This document shows, one piece after another, positions 19,831 through 29,121 of a stretch of DNA of 64,000 bases. The first letter of the stretch is position 1. Every line of letters starts with the position of its first letter. Under the pieces are notes generated by a model, which searched no databases, was not told the DNA's origin, and saw nothing but the letters and a program-made list of their open reading frames with translations. The DNA comes from Bacillus badius NBRC 15713 (lineage in GTDB: Bacteria > Bacillota > Bacilli > Bacillales > Domibacillaceae), in NCBI RefSeq assembly GCF_001591605.1, contig NZ_BCVF01000004.1:1-64000 (forward strand). Reading direction: 5' to 3'. Position numbers and translations under genes: made by a program.

Positions 19831-19906
19831 GGCAGTTGATTTCCATTCTAGGCGCTTCATTTTCCGCGGGGGCGGTGAGCCCGCAGAAGTCTTCTCGCCT
19901 TTCATT
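19831..19906 (-). repeat. degenerate GC-rich Bacillaceae repeat
   Basis: On the minus strand the segments GGCGAGAAGACTTCTGCGGG, CCGCGGAAAATGAAGCGCCT and TGGAAATCAAC follow one another. I recall these, with a longer centre, as a common Bacillaceae intergenic repeat of roughly 100-150 bases. This copy looks internally shortened. With the hairpin element and the yloV terminator it fills the 465-base gap 19594-20058, where I see no gene. Confidence 0.5.
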
Positions 19907-20021
19907 CTAATCAACAGGGTGGACAAAATTAGGGTCGCTTCAGACCCGCTTGTATCAGAGAATTATCGACTCAAAGAGGTCTATCTTTCTCTCAACTAAC
20001 TTGATAACCCTTTAAAAAACG

Positions 20022-20059
20022 AAAAGTGGTTCGGAAGGAGATCCCTCCGAACCACTTTT
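20022..20059 (-). terminator. terminator after yloV
   Basis: A stem of about 16 bp (AAAGTGGTTCGGAgGGA pairing with its complement) overlaps the yloV stop codon and is followed, after CG, by six T on the minus strand. Confidence 0.85.
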
Positions 20060-21732
20060 TATTCCACTGCAAAGATAAATGAATAAAGCGGCTGTTTGCC
20101 GTTATGAATCTCCACTTCCACTTCTTCAAAGCTTTCTTCAATAAAGCGGGCTACTTCTTCCACTTCTTTGTCAGAGGCATCTTCTCCGTAAATGATAGTT
20201 ACGATTTCCGCTTCTTCATCAATCATCTCTTGAAGAAGCTGTTTTGCCGCAGCCACTTTATTTTTATCCGTTAACAGAATTTTCCCATCAGCGATTCCCA
20301 TAAAATCATCTTTGGCAATTTCAACGCCGTCAATATTCGTATCGCGAACGGCAAAAGTGATTTGTCCAGTTTTCACATGAGCAAGCGCTGCTGTCATAGC
20401 TGATTTGTTTTCTTCAAGGCTGGCTTCAGAATTAAAAGCCAACAAAGAGGACATCCCTTGCGGCACCGTTTTTGAAGGAACAACGATTGCCTCCATATCC
20501 ACTACCTCAGCTGCCTGCTCAGCTGCCATAATAATATTCTTATTGTTTGGCAGAATGATCACCTTGTCGGCATTTACTTCTTCAATCGCCTTTACGATAT
20601 CCTCCGTACTCGGATTCATCGTTTGTCCGCCTTCGATAACGGCACATGCTCCCAAGCTTTCAAATAGCTTGGCAACTCCCTCGCCCATGCAAACTGTCAC
20701 AATGCCGATTTCCCGCTTGGCTTTCGGGACCGCCGCGACCGCTTCTTTTGCCGGGGCGCCGACAATCGCGCTATGCTGCTGGCGCATATTCTCAATTTTC
20801 ATGTTGATTAAGCTTCCGTAACGCTGACCGTACGTTAATACCTCGCCCGGCTGCTCAGAATGAATGTGCACTTTAGCAATCTCCTCGTCAGCAATAACAA
20901 GCAAGGAATCTCCATATTCACTTAAGTCAGTCCGGAATTTATCTTCGGAAAACGGGCTTTGCTTCAGCTTGTCCTCTTCGAAACGAACCATAAATTCTGT
21001 ACAATAGCCAAATTCAATGGCTGATGTATCCATAAAGCCTTGGACATTTTTATGATGAGCTGCACTCACAAGCTCTTCCATATTCGGAGTAATACCGGCT
21101 GTTTCGGAAAGCTTTTCTCCCTTCAGTTCTGCCAGGAAGCCTTCATACACAAGCAGCAGCCCTTGTCCGCCGCTATCTACAACGCCTACTTCCTTTAGCA
21201 CAGGCAAATATTCCGGTGTCCGCGCTAAGGAGGCTTTTGCTTCTTCCACGAGCCCTTCCATTACAGCGATGATATCCGGCTGTTTTTTCGCCACAGCGAC
21301 CGCTTTTTTGGAGGCATCTTTGGCTACCGTTAAAATCGTTCCCTCTACAGGCTTCATCACAGCCTTATAGGCAGTTTCAACACCAGCTTCGAAAGCCTGG
21401 GCCAGCTCTTTGCTTGTTATTTCCTGCTTTTGTTCAACTGATTTGGCAAAGCCGCGAAACAGCTGGGACAGAATAACACCTGAGTTTCCGCGTGCTCCCA
21501 TCAGCAGTCCTTTAGATAAAGCGGCTGCGGTCTTGCCGAAATGAATGGTTGCATTTTGCTGAACTTCCTTCGCTCCCGAAGTCATGGACAAATTCATATT
21601 TGTTCCTGTATCTCCGTCAGGAACAGGAAATACGTTCAGCGCATCGACCATGTCGGCATGGGCTGATAAATGAGCGGCCCCCGCCTGAACCATGGCGGCA
21701 AACCGCTTTCCATCCAATGAAGTAATTGACAC
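20059..21732 (-). CDS. fakA: FakA-type fatty acid kinase (YloV, DAK2 domain)
   Basis: ATP-binding kinase subunit that phosphorylates fatty acids presented by a DegV/FakB partner. The N-terminal DhaL/DAK2 domain has FPVPDGDTGTNM and MGARGNSGVILSQ for Mg-ATP binding; middle and C-terminal domains have NNKNIIMAAEQAA. 557 residues, normal for YloV. GTG start at 21732 with GAGGAGG upstream. Paired with asp23-like yloU as in other Firmicutes. No FakB gene is visible here. Confidence 0.93.
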   Translation of the reverse strand: MSITSLDGKRFAAMVQAGAAHLSAHADMVDALNVFPVPDGDTGTNMNLSMTSGAKEVQQNATIHFGKTAAALSKGLLMGARGNSGVILSQLFRGFAKSVEQKQEITSKELAQAFEAGVETAYKAVMKPVEGTILTVAKDASKKAVAVAKKQPDIIAVMEGLVEEAKASLARTPEYLPVLKEVGVVDSGGQGLLLVYEGFLAELKGEKLSETAGITPNMEELVSAAHHKNVQGFMDTSAIEFGYCTEFMVRFEEDKLKQSPFSEDKFRTDLSEYGDSLLVIADEEIAKVHIHSEQPGEVLTYGQRYGSLINMKIENMRQQHSAIVGAPAKEAVAAVPKAKREIGIVTVCMGEGVAKLFESLGACAVIEGGQTMNPSTEDIVKAIEEVNADKVIILPNNKNIIMAAEQAAEVVDMEAIVVPSKTVPQGMSSLLAFNSEASLEENKSAMTAALAHVKTGQITFAVRDTNIDGVEIAKDDFMGIADGKILLTDKNKVAAAKQLLQEMIDEEAEIVTIIYGEDASDKEVEEVARFIEESFEEVEVEIHNGKQPLYSFIFAVE

Positions 21733-21752
21733 GAATCTTTCCTCCTCACACT

Positions 21753-22115
21753 CTACGGATTCGTCACGCGAACCCCTTGCACAAAAATATTTACTGCATC
21801 AACAGACAAACCGACCGTCTGATCAAGCGTATACTTTACTTTCGATTGCACGTTATTGGCTACTTCTGATATTTTAGTTCCATAGCTGACAATGATGTAC
21901 ATATCAATAAATACTTGGTCTTCTTCTTGGCGTACGATCACACCGCGGGCAAAGTTTTCCCGGCGCAAAATTTCAGTAAGTCCGTCTTTTATTTGTTTTT
22001 TTGATGCCATTCCCACAATACCGTAGCAATCCATCGCTGCTCCACCGGCAATCATGGCGATCACATCATTTGAAATATCAATCTGTCCGTATTTTGTTCT
22101 AAGCTCAATGGCCAC
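21753..22115 (-). CDS. yloU: Asp23/Gls24 family envelope protein YloU
   Basis: 120-residue Asp23-family protein with no signal peptide or membrane segment. In staphylococci Asp23 is a membrane-associated stress protein; in Bacillus yloU is co-transcribed with yloV. Blocks GQIDISNDVIAMIAGGAAM and VIVRQEEDQVFIDMYIIV are typical. A long AAGGGGGG purine run precedes ATG 22115. Exact function unknown. Confidence 0.92.
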   Translation of the reverse strand: MAIELRTKYGQIDISNDVIAMIAGGAAMDCYGIVGMASKKQIKDGLTEILRRENFARGVIVRQEEDQVFIDMYIIVSYGTKISEVANNVQSKVKYTLDQTVGLSVDAVNIFVQGVRVTNP

Positions 22116-22263
22116 TGGGACCCCCCCTTAAAATTGGTTGTAAGCTACAGACATTTTACTATACTTGCCTTTGTTTTAAAAGGAACACTTACCCGCACTA
22201 TATCATTTCAAAAGAAGCAGGAGGATGTCAAGGTTTTTTTCTTGAAAGACTTTTCAAGAACAG

Positions 22264-22292
22264 TTGCATTTAAAAAAGTTGTATGGTAAATT
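22264..22292 (+). promoter_or_regulatory. sigma-A-type promoter for rpmB
   Basis: TTGCAT (22264-22269), 17 bases, TAAATT (22287-22292), about 73 bases before rpmB in the 250-base divergent gap with yloU. A yloU promoter should lie in the other direction (TAAAAT box near 22155), but its -35 is unconvincing. Confidence 0.6.
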
Positions 22293-22365
22293 ATTAAAGT
22301 ATCTTTCAGAATATCATGAAGTATTGAAACCATCTTTTCAGCTTCAACGGTGAGGAGTGAATAAT

Positions 22366-22554
22366 ATGCCAAAAAAATGTGTTGTAACAGGCCGTAAAGC
22401 TCGTTCCGGCAACACTCGTTCCCACGCTATGAACGCAAATAAGCGTACTTGGGGGGCCAACCTGCAAAAAGTTCGCATTTTAGTAGATGGCAAACCTAAA
22501 CGTGTTTGGGTTTCTGCAAGAGCGTTAAAATCCGGAAAAGTAGAGCGCGTATAA
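22366..22554 (+). CDS. rpmB: 50S ribosomal protein L28
   Basis: Basic 62-residue large-subunit protein. [21 protein letters not shown] and the [17 protein letters not shown] end are standard for L28. Start at ATG 22366 after GAGGAGTGA; an in-frame GTG nine bases earlier overlaps that site. It is one of only two plus-strand genes, as in B. subtilis. Confidence 0.98.
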   Translation: MPKKCVVTGRKARSGNTRSHAMNANKRTWGANLQKVRILVDGKPKRVWVSARALKSGKVERV

Positions 22555-22572
22555 TAAGCTTTCCAACAGAAG

Positions 22573-22600
22573 AAAACCGGCTGGTATCAGCCGGTTTTTT
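22573..22600 (+). terminator. terminator after rpmB
   Basis: AAAACCGGCT pairs with AGCCGGTTTT around a short loop and runs into six T, 19 bases after the rpmB stop. Confidence 0.95.
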
Positions 22601-22653
22601 CTATTGAAAAACGATTAGCCGCCGCATGATGGGCTCGCTCATCGAGGAAATTT

Positions 22654-22718
22654 GTGCGTGCGCCGGCGCAGGCGCTGCTGCTTTTCATCCAGCTTAGCGC
22701 CCGGCTCCGGGCACGCAC
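22654..22718. repeat. nested 65-bp inverted repeat
   Basis: GTGCGTGC (22654-22661) pairs with GCACGCAC (22711-22718). Inside are CCGG/CCGG, then GGCGCT/AGCGCC, then GCTG/CAGC around the loop. It lies between the rpmB and spoVM terminators, has no U-tract on either side, and is more GC-rich than its surroundings. Role unknown. Confidence 0.55.
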
Positions 22719-22730
22719 TCCCCTTTTCTA

Positions 22731-22808
22731 ATAAAAATGAAACATGGCAGCACAGAAAAGCGAATGTGCTGATCGGAGCCAGTCCGGCTCTTTCATCGTT
22801 CGTTTCAT
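22731..22808 (-). terminator. branched terminator after spoVM
   Basis: On the minus strand ATGAAAC (22802-22808) pairs with GTTTCAT (22737-22743), enclosing two further hairpins, GAGCC/GGCTC and AGCACA/TGTGCT, and is followed by TTTTTATT. The fold is a three-way junction rather than a simple stem. It starts 24 bases after the spoVM stop. Confidence 0.65.
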
Positions 22809-22831
22809 CTATCTGTTGTTATGGCCTGCCT

Positions 22832-22909
22832 CTACTTTTTCAGTGTTCCAAGCATTGCCCGGACGAGCCCGCCAAGAAATTTAGGCAGTTTAATGGTATA
22901 AAATTTCAT
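22832..22909 (-). CDS. spoVM: stage V sporulation protein M
   Basis: Small amphipathic peptide of 25 codons, MKFYTIKLPKFLGGLVRAML followed by GTLKK. B. subtilis SpoVM (26 residues) is nearly identical, including Pro9 and the Arg/Gly positions. It recognises the convex forespore membrane and anchors SpoIVA for coat and cortex assembly. A strong site GGAGGGGTGG precedes ATG 22909. It lies between thiN and rpmB as in Bacillus. The gene is too short for ordinary gene callers. Confidence 0.95.
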   Translation of the reverse strand: MKFYTIKLPKFLGGLVRAMLGTLKK

Positions 22910-22937
22910 GATTGCCACCCCTCCAATTTAAAGCTGC

Positions 22938-23591
22938 TCAATCATCAGAACTTCTTATCACCATTAATATGCCGTCTGTAAAAGAAAAAGTACCACTTTC
23001 TCCCTCTAATTCATTGCTTACATATAACGTCGACCCTAATTGCACAGTATGGTCCGACAGCGGATATTTAAAGCCTTCGAGCGTCAACCCTTTTACTTCC
23101 TTCGTTACCGGGAAGAAAGAAAAATATTTGTAGGCTGGGTCCTGCCACACCTTTCTTCTAACCGGCCCGTGACAAACCGACAGGCGGTTCAGACGGTCAA
23201 CGACCTCCACCTCCAGATCACCGGAAACCACCTTCTTATTTGCAAGCAAGCTCACCGTTCCAAAAAAATGATCAAGCCGGCCTCCGGTTGCTCCTAAAAC
23301 AGTCAACTGCTTGGGATGAAGCGAAAGCGACCATTGTAAAGCAAGCTCCAAATCCGTTTCATCTTTTTCAGCAGGAAAAGTATGTATACTCTTGACTTCT
23401 TGCTGGATATAATTCCACTCTTCTTTAGAAACAGAATCAAAGTCCCCAAATGCAGCTTGAGGGGTAATTCCCCGGTTCAGTAAATATACTGTTCCCCGAT
23501 CTACCCCAATCCAGTAAACATCGCCTTCATCAAAGGCGTTCATATCAGGCAATTCCTTTTCCGGTCCGCCGGCTGCTATTATTACTCTCAA
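22938..23591 (-). CDS. thiN: thiamine pyrophosphokinase
   Basis: Transfers pyrophosphate from ATP to thiamine, making thiamine diphosphate. GVDRG near residue 30, FGDFDSVS (about 49) and VLGATGGRLDHFFG (about 108) are the substrate-binding motifs. 217 residues; TTG start at 23591 with GGAGGTGG upstream. The gene is isolated from other thiamine genes and follows rpe after a hairpin. Confidence 0.95.
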   Translation of the reverse strand: MRVIIAAGGPEKELPDMNAFDEGDVYWIGVDRGTVYLLNRGITPQAAFGDFDSVSKEEWNYIQQEVKSIHTFPAEKDETDLELALQWSLSLHPKQLTVLGATGGRLDHFFGTVSLLANKKVVSGDLEVEVVDRLNRLSVCHGPVRRKVWQDPAYKYFSFFPVTKEVKGLTLEGFKYPLSDHTVQLGSTLYVSNELEGESGTFSFTDGILMVIRSSDD

Positions 23592-23634
23592 TACCTGGCC
23601 ACCTCCAATCTAAAGATGCTTCCAGAAACAAATA

Positions 23635-23655
23635 AGAGCCGCATCAAACGGCTCT
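23635..23655 (-). terminator. terminator between rpe and thiN
   Basis: AGAGCCG pairs with CGGCTCT (arms 23635-23641 and 23649-23655), followed on the minus strand by TATTTGTTT, an imperfect U-tract. Partial read-through into thiN is plausible. Confidence 0.6.
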
Positions 23656-23668
23656 ATTTTCATCATAC

Positions 23669-24325
23669 TTACATCGTAGCCGACAACCGAATGTCGGTAA
23701 TCGCCTGCTTCCGGTCGGCTTTATTATAGACAGCTGATCCGGCTACTAATACATCTGCGCCTGCATCTGTGCACAGCTTTGCCGTTTCTGTATTTACACC
23801 GCCGTCGATTTCAATCAGCACATCCAGCCCTTTCTCCGTAATCATCTGTTTTACTTCCTGAATCTTCGGCACGACCGAATGAATAAAGGACTGGCCTCCG
23901 AAGCCGGGATTCACTGTCATTAATAAAACAAGATCAATATCTTCTATAATGTATTCCAATGCAGAAGCCGGAGTGGCCGGATTCAAGACTACCCCTGGTT
24001 TTACCCCAAACGAGCGAATAAGTTGAATTGTGCGGTGCAAATGCGGACAAGCCTCGGCATGTACAGTAATATAATCAGCTCCCGCCTTTGCAAAAGCTTC
24101 AATATAGAGATCAGGATTCTCAATCATTAAATGTACATCCAATGGGAGCGTTGTAACAGGCCGGACCGCTTCTACAATCAGCGGCCCGATCGTAATATTT
24201 GGAACAAAATGTCCGTCCATTACGTCAACATGAATCCAATCCGCTCCGCCTGTCTCTACTTCTTTAATTTCTTCTCCCAGCTTGGCGAAATTAGCTGACA
24301 AAATCGATGGGGCAATCTTTACCAT
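23669..24325 (-). CDS. rpe: ribulose-phosphate 3-epimerase
   Basis: Interconverts ribulose 5-phosphate and xylulose 5-phosphate in the pentose phosphate pathway. TIM-barrel motifs [25 protein letters not shown] and EIDGGVN. Start ATG 24325 ([13 protein letters not shown]) with CGAGGT upstream, one base after the rsgA stop. The longer frame to 24412 is rejected. 218 residues. Confidence 0.97.
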   Translation of the reverse strand: MVKIAPSILSANFAKLGEEIKEVETGGADWIHVDVMDGHFVPNITIGPLIVEAVRPVTTLPLDVHLMIENPDLYIEAFAKAGADYITVHAEACPHLHRTIQLIRSFGVKPGVVLNPATPASALEYIIEDIDLVLLMTVNPGFGGQSFIHSVVPKIQEVKQMITEKGLDVLIEIDGGVNTETAKLCTDAGADVLVAGSAVYNKADRKQAITDIRLSATM

Positions 24326-24326
24326 A

Positions 24327-25208
24327 TTAATACCTCGGCTTTCTTTCTTTAATTTCATCCATAAATTGCAAATAATGCTCATATCGGTAAGAAGGAATTT
24401 CTCCGTTCTCAACGGCCGCTTTCACGGCACATTTTGGCTCGTTAATGTGCAAACAGCCTCTAAATTTACAATTGTGACTGCGTTCAACCATTTCAGGAAA
24501 ATACTGAGGAAGGTCCTCTGCCTCAATTTCAGTCAATTCCAGAGAACTAAACCCTGGTGTATCAGCAACCAGACCATTTTCAACGTTGATCAATTCCACG
24601 TGCCGCGTCGTATGCTTTCCTCGGCCAAGAGAATCGGAAATATCGTCTGTTTTCAATGACAGTTCCGGCTTGAGAGCATTTAATAATGAAGATTTGCCAA
24701 CACCGGATTGCCCTGCAAATACTGACGTTTTCCCTTCTAAATGAACTCTTAATTCAGCAAGAGTAGCTAAGTTTTCTGAAGAAGTAAGAATGACTTCATA
24801 TCCGAATGAACGATAGTCTGCTGCATAACAGTCAATAGCCGCTTCCTCTTCTTCATTTAGAAGATCCATTTTCGTAATGCAAATAAGCGGCTCTATTTGT
24901 TTTGATTCAATCAAAACGAGAAAACGGTCAAGCAGTGCTGTGCTGAACTCTGGTCTGGCAGCAGAAAAAACAAGAATGGCCTGATCAACATTCGCAATCG
25001 GCGGTCTAACGAGTTCGTTTTTTCTTTCCTCAATTGCTAAAATATATCCCTCTAAATCGTTTTCCGCTTGGAATTCTACAAAATCTCCAACAAGGGGCGA
25101 GACTTTTCGCTTCCGAAACACTCCCCTGCCTCGGCATTGGATAATCCGGCCATTCGTTGACACATAATAAAATCCGCTCAGCGCTTTCACTATTTTCCCT
25201 TCAGGCAT
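24327..25208 (-). CDS. rsgA: ribosome small subunit-dependent GTPase RsgA (CpgA/YloQ)
   Basis: Circularly permuted GTPase acting in 30S maturation. An N-terminal OB fold is followed by G4 TKMD, then P-loop [14 protein letters not shown] and G3 DTPG, and a C-terminal zinc finger [14 protein letters not shown]. Start ATG 25208 ([15 protein letters not shown]) with GAGGAGG upstream, identical to the B. subtilis start. It lies directly after prkC; in B. subtilis this GTPase is a known PrkC substrate. 293 residues. Confidence 0.97.
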   Translation of the reverse strand: MPEGKIVKALSGFYYVSTNGRIIQCRGRGVFRKRKVSPLVGDFVEFQAENDLEGYILAIEERKNELVRPPIANVDQAILVFSAARPEFSTALLDRFLVLIESKQIEPLICITKMDLLNEEEEAAIDCYAADYRSFGYEVILTSSENLATLAELRVHLEGKTSVFAGQSGVGKSSLLNALKPELSLKTDDISDSLGRGKHTTRHVELINVENGLVADTPGFSSLELTEIEAEDLPQYFPEMVERSHNCKFRGCLHINEPKCAVKAAVENGEIPSYRYEHYLQFMDEIKERKPRY

Positions 25209-25262
25209 CCCGTTCCTCCTCTTTTCACTACTTGCCGGCAAACAGCTGTCCGCCGGCGCTCC

Positions 25263-27266
25263 TTATTCTGCGTTCTTAGACGAATTCGGCGCTTCCGCCG
25301 TCATCTCTTCTGTATCTTCTGGATAAGGAATGGTTTCATCAATGATCACTTTTTGATCGCGGATCACTTTATAACCAGCTTTGCTTTCCTTCGTTAAAAC
25401 AAATTCCAATGTTTTCTTTAAATCTTCATGAATGGTCAGCACTTCAAATGGCTCTGTCATGCTGTGGTTCATATCTTCTATATATATTTGCACTTCCTGC
25501 GGCGCCCCTTCCTCTTCCGGCTCATAAGGAATCGTAATCTCTTTGGTCACTGTTTTCGGCGGTATTTCTTTTTTGCCTTTAGAGATCGTCACCTGCACCT
25601 TATCGCCTTTGTTAAGAGAGGTCCCGCTGCTTGGATATTGAGAAATAACCAGTCCCTTGGCTACGGAATCTGAATAATCTTCCTTCATAATAACGACATT
25701 TAAGCCCGTTGACTCAGCGTAATCTTTTAAACTTTTTTCATTATAATCCGTTAAGTCGATAAGCTTAATCTTTTCCGGGCCGTTGCTGACTGTGAAAGTA
25801 ACCGTGGTCTCTTCAGGGATCACCTTATTGTCCGGCTCCGGGTCCTGGTCAATAATCGTGCCGGCTTCGCTTTCCTCGTCATGGACCACTTGTTGTTCCA
25901 CTTTCTTAAAGCCGGACTTTTCAAGCTCGGCTTTCACCTCATCGAAGGATTTGCCGCGATAGTCAGCAAAGGAGACCGTTTCTTTTCCTGAGCTGATATA
26001 AATATTGACTGTATCGCCCTCTTGTATCGTTCGCCCGGCTGCCGGATTGGTTTTAATAACTACTCCTTCAGGTACTTCGTCGCTGAATTGCTTTTTTGTT
26101 TTTCCAACTTTAAAACCATCAGTTACAAGCCTGGACACCGCTTCATCAAGCTCCTTGCCGCTGACATCCGGAACCTTGACCTCCTTGGGGCCAAATAATG
26201 AAGGGCCGAAAATGATCGCTGCAGCAGCCAAAGCGGCAAGCAGAAGGAAAACGGACAAAACGACAGGCCATCGTTTCCGCTTTTTCTTCTCTTTTGATTT
26301 TTTCGGCGGCTGCTCGTCTTTTGGCTCAACAGGATGAACAATCGTCGTGTCAAGCCCTTCAGAAAGCTCACTGTCTGTAATGACCGGAATAGCTTTCGTT
26401 TTTTCATCGTCTTCGTTGATGGAAAACTTTTCTTCGTTTGCTCTGTCTGGGTCAAGAGCTGTCGCTAGATCCTGCTCCATTTCTTCGAGACTCGCATACC
26501 GGTGAAAAGGATCCTTCGCAGTCGCTTTTAATACAATATTCTCTACGCTTTGCGGAATCGCCGGATTCCATCTTTTAACCGATGGTGTCTCAGCTTGTAA
26601 ATGTTTAAGTGCCACCGATACAGCCGATTCTCCCGAAAACGGCAGCTGCCCCGTGAGCAATTCAAACATTACAATTCCTAAAGCGTAAATATCTGATTTT
26701 TTCGTAGCCATGCCTCCCCGTGCTTGTTCGGGGGAAATATAGTGAACGGAGCCAAGAACCGCGTTTGTCTGCGTAATAGACGTAGAACTTAACGCCATAG
26801 CAATGCCAAAATCCGTAATTTTCACATTGCCTTCCCGGTCCATCAATATATTGTGCGGCTTGATATCCCGATGGATAATGGAATTATGATGGGCAAAAGC
26901 AATAGCTGAGGCCAGCTGCTTCATGATATCGATTGTTTTTTCAACCGGGATCGGCGAATGCTGCTGGATATACTGCTTCAGCGTCATTCCGTCCACGTAT
27001 TCCATAACGATATAATTAATGCCCTCCTCTTCTCCCACATCGTAAATATTGACGATATGCGGATGAACGAGGCTCGTAGCTGATTGCGCTTCTCTCTGAA
27101 AACGCCGGATAAATTCTTCTTCATTTACGAAGTCAAGCCGCAGCACTTTCAGGGCGACTTCTCTTTCCAAAATGATATCCTGCGCCAAATACACATTGGC
27201 CATGCCGCCGCCGCCAATCATCTTAATGATCTTATAACGGCCGCCCAGCCGCTTTCCGATTAACAT
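25263..27266 (-). CDS. prkC: PASTA-domain Ser/Thr protein kinase PrkC
   Basis: Membrane kinase that senses peptidoglycan fragments and regulates germination, cell wall and translation factors. The N-terminal Hanks kinase has the glycine loop GGGGMANVY, the VALKVL lysine, the HRDIKPHN catalytic loop and DFG. A Lys/Arg-rich linker and one membrane segment (VLSVFLLLAALAAAAIIF, about 340-360) lead to three extracellular PASTA repeats and a further C-terminal domain. ATG 27266 has AGGTGA upstream. 667 residues; seven bases after prpC. Confidence 0.97.
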   Translation of the reverse strand: MLIGKRLGGRYKIIKMIGGGGMANVYLAQDIILEREVALKVLRLDFVNEEEFIRRFQREAQSATSLVHPHIVNIYDVGEEEGINYIVMEYVDGMTLKQYIQQHSPIPVEKTIDIMKQLASAIAFAHHNSIIHRDIKPHNILMDREGNVKITDFGIAMALSSTSITQTNAVLGSVHYISPEQARGGMATKKSDIYALGIVMFELLTGQLPFSGESAVSVALKHLQAETPSVKRWNPAIPQSVENIVLKATAKDPFHRYASLEEMEQDLATALDPDRANEEKFSINEDDEKTKAIPVITDSELSEGLDTTIVHPVEPKDEQPPKKSKEKKKRKRWPVVLSVFLLLAALAAAAIIFGPSLFGPKEVKVPDVSGKELDEAVSRLVTDGFKVGKTKKQFSDEVPEGVVIKTNPAAGRTIQEGDTVNIYISSGKETVSFADYRGKSFDEVKAELEKSGFKKVEQQVVHDEESEAGTIIDQDPEPDNKVIPEETTVTFTVSNGPEKIKLIDLTDYNEKSLKDYAESTGLNVVIMKEDYSDSVAKGLVISQYPSSGTSLNKGDKVQVTISKGKKEIPPKTVTKEITIPYEPEEEGAPQEVQIYIEDMNHSMTEPFEVLTIHEDLKKTLEFVLTKESKAGYKVIRDQKVIIDETIPYPEDTEEMTAEAPNSSKNAE

Positions 27267-27273
27267 ACTGGTC

Positions 27274-28023
27274 TCACCTGCTTTCAAGGCCAGCAGAATG
27301 TTCGAGGATCACAAGAGTAATATTGTCTTCTCCTCCGTTTTCATTTGCCATTCGGATGAGGGATTCAGCTTTTTCCTCAATGGAAAGCTCGGCTTCTAAA
27401 ATCCGCTGCATTTCTTGCTGTGCCAGTTTATTGGATAAGCCATCTGAACATAGAAGAAGCGCATCTCCCTGTTCAAACATCACGGTGTAGTAATCAGCCA
27501 TGATATCACGCTCTGTGCCGAGTGCACGGGTCAATACATTTTTTCGGGGATGATGCTCCGCATCTTCCTTTGTAATTTCGCCAGATTTGACAAGTTCATT
27601 GACAAGCGAATGATCTTCCGTCACTTGGGTAAAGCCGCTCTCGTTGAATAAATAACCGCGGCTGTCTCCGATATTGGCAATCGTGCAAAAGCTGGCTGTG
27701 CATATAGCAGCAACAAGTGTAGTCCCCATCCCGCTGCACTCAGGAACATCTTTTGCATGGGCCAATACTTTTTCATTGCTTTGCAGAATAGCTGTTTTCA
27801 GCCAGCTTTCCGCCTGGCTGGCCGTTTCGATTGCTTCAACTGCTGTCCATAATGATCTCATCGTTTCAATAGCCATATGGCTAGCAATATCCCCGGCATT
27901 ATGGCCGCCCATGCCATCAGCAACTATAGCCAGGCGGTCGCCCGCCGCATTCAAAAACACTCCGCCGTTGTCTTCATTATGAGGACGAATCCGGCCTTTA
28001 TCTGTCCGAAAAACAGAGTCCAT
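27274..28023 (-). CDS. prpC: PP2C-type protein phosphatase PrpC
   Basis: Metal-dependent phosphatase that reverses PrkC phosphorylation. Motifs RPHNEDN, ADGMGGHNAGD, NIGDSRGYL, EDHSLV and GGEDNITLV supply the metal-binding aspartates. 249 residues, ATG 28023 with AGGTGAG upstream, six bases after rlmN. The prpC-prkC-rsgA order is conserved. Confidence 0.97.
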   Translation of the reverse strand: MDSVFRTDKGRIRPHNEDNGGVFLNAAGDRLAIVADGMGGHNAGDIASHMAIETMRSLWTAVEAIETASQAESWLKTAILQSNEKVLAHAKDVPECSGMGTTLVAAICTASFCTIANIGDSRGYLFNESGFTQVTEDHSLVNELVKSGEITKEDAEHHPRKNVLTRALGTERDIMADYYTVMFEQGDALLLCSDGLSNKLAQQEMQRILEAELSIEEKAESLIRMANENGGEDNITLVILEHSAGLESR

Positions 28024-28029
28024 AGGGGC

Positions 28030-29121
28030 TCACCTCGTTTCTTCTGACCGTTCTTTCGCTCGCAGCTGTCCACAGGCCGCATCGATATCATGTCCTTGCT
28101 CGCGGCGAATGGTTACATTGATGCCGCGGTCTTTTAATGTCTTTTCAAATTCAAAAATTTTATTTTTCGGCGTACGCACATAATCGCGCTCCGGCACATA
28201 GTTAACCGGAATTAAATTCACATGGCACTTCAATCCTTTAATCAATTCGGCCAGTTCAATCGCATGGTCAACTGAATCATTTTCTCCGCCAAACAAACCA
28301 TATTCAAAGCTGATGCGCCGCCCCGTCTTGTTGATGTAATAACGGACAGCTTCCATTAAATCCGGTAATTTGTAAGCTTTATTAATTGGCATCAGCTTCG
28401 TGCGCAGCTCATTATTCGGAGCATGGAGAGAGATGGCAAAGTTAATTTGCATTTCTTCATCAGCAAATTTGTAAATCTTCGGAATGATGCCGCTCGTCGA
28501 AACAGTAATATGACGGGCTCCGATATTTAAGCTCTTTTCATGATTAATAATTTTAAGAAAGGCAAGCATCTGGTCATAATTATCAAACGGTTCACCAATC
28601 CCCATAATAACGACCGAACTGACACGCTCGTCTTTTTCATCAAGTGCCTGTTGTACTTTTACGACTTGAGCAACAATTTCTCCTGCTTCTAAATGACGCT
28701 TTAAGCCGCCAAGGGTTGAAGCACAAAATGTGCAGCCAATGCGGCAGCCGACTTGAGTCGTTACACAAACAGAATTCCCATAATCATGGCGCATTAGAAC
28801 GGTTTCAATAGAATAACCGTCATGAAGCTCGAACAGAAACTTAATGGTTCCGTCAGAAGATTCTTGCTGGATCAAGGTTTTTAACGTCGTAATGGCAAAA
28901 TGAGCGGTCAGCTTTTCCCGAAGCTCCTTGGAAAGGTTGGACATTTCTTCATAAGAGGTGATCCGTTTTTTGTACAGCCAATCAAAAATTTGTTCCGCCC
29001 GGAACGGTTTTTCTCCTTGTTCTTTCAGCCAATCTTTTAAATCCTGCAATTGCAGTGAATAAATGGATGGCAGCTGCTGATCGTTCTCTGTTATTTCTTT
29101 TGCTGTTCTTGCTTGCTCCAT
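28030..29121 (-). CDS. rlmN: dual-specificity 23S rRNA/tRNA (adenine-C2)-methyltransferase RlmN
   Basis: Radical-SAM enzyme that methylates A2503 of 23S rRNA and A37 of some tRNAs. The iron-sulfur motif is Cys126, Cys130, Cys133 (CRIGCTFC). The resolving cysteine is near the C-terminus in AACGQLR, and GIGEPFDNY is the SAM site. 363 residues. The start overlaps the rsmB stop by one base. Confidence 0.97.
   Translation of the reverse strand: MEQARTAKEITENDQQLPSIYSLQLQDLKDWLKEQGEKPFRAEQIFDWLYKKRITSYEEMSNLSKELREKLTAHFAITTLKTLIQQESSDGTIKFLFELHDGYSIETVLMRHDYGNSVCVTTQVGCRIGCTFCASTLGGLKRHLEAGEIVAQVVKVQQALDEKDERVSSVVIMGIGEPFDNYDQMLAFLKIINHEKSLNIGARHITVSTSGIIPKIYKFADEEMQINFAISLHAPNNELRTKLMPINKAYKLPDLMEAVRYYINKTGRRISFEYGLFGGENDSVDHAIELAELIKGLKCHVNLIPVNYVPERDYVRTPKNKIFEFEKTLKDRGINVTIRREQGHDIDAACGQLRAKERSEETR

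Noticed and set aside
19699-19926. 75-codon minus-strand open frame between sdaAB and yloV, similar in part to an 84-codon frame at 23-277
   Set aside because: The similarity comes from the shared hairpin repeat. No ribosome binding site, low-complexity product, and it crosses two different repeat elements.
22652-22981. 109-codon plus-strand open frame over spoVM
   Set aside because: Antisense to spoVM and the end of thiN, no ribosome binding site, Cys/Arg-rich sequence without family look.
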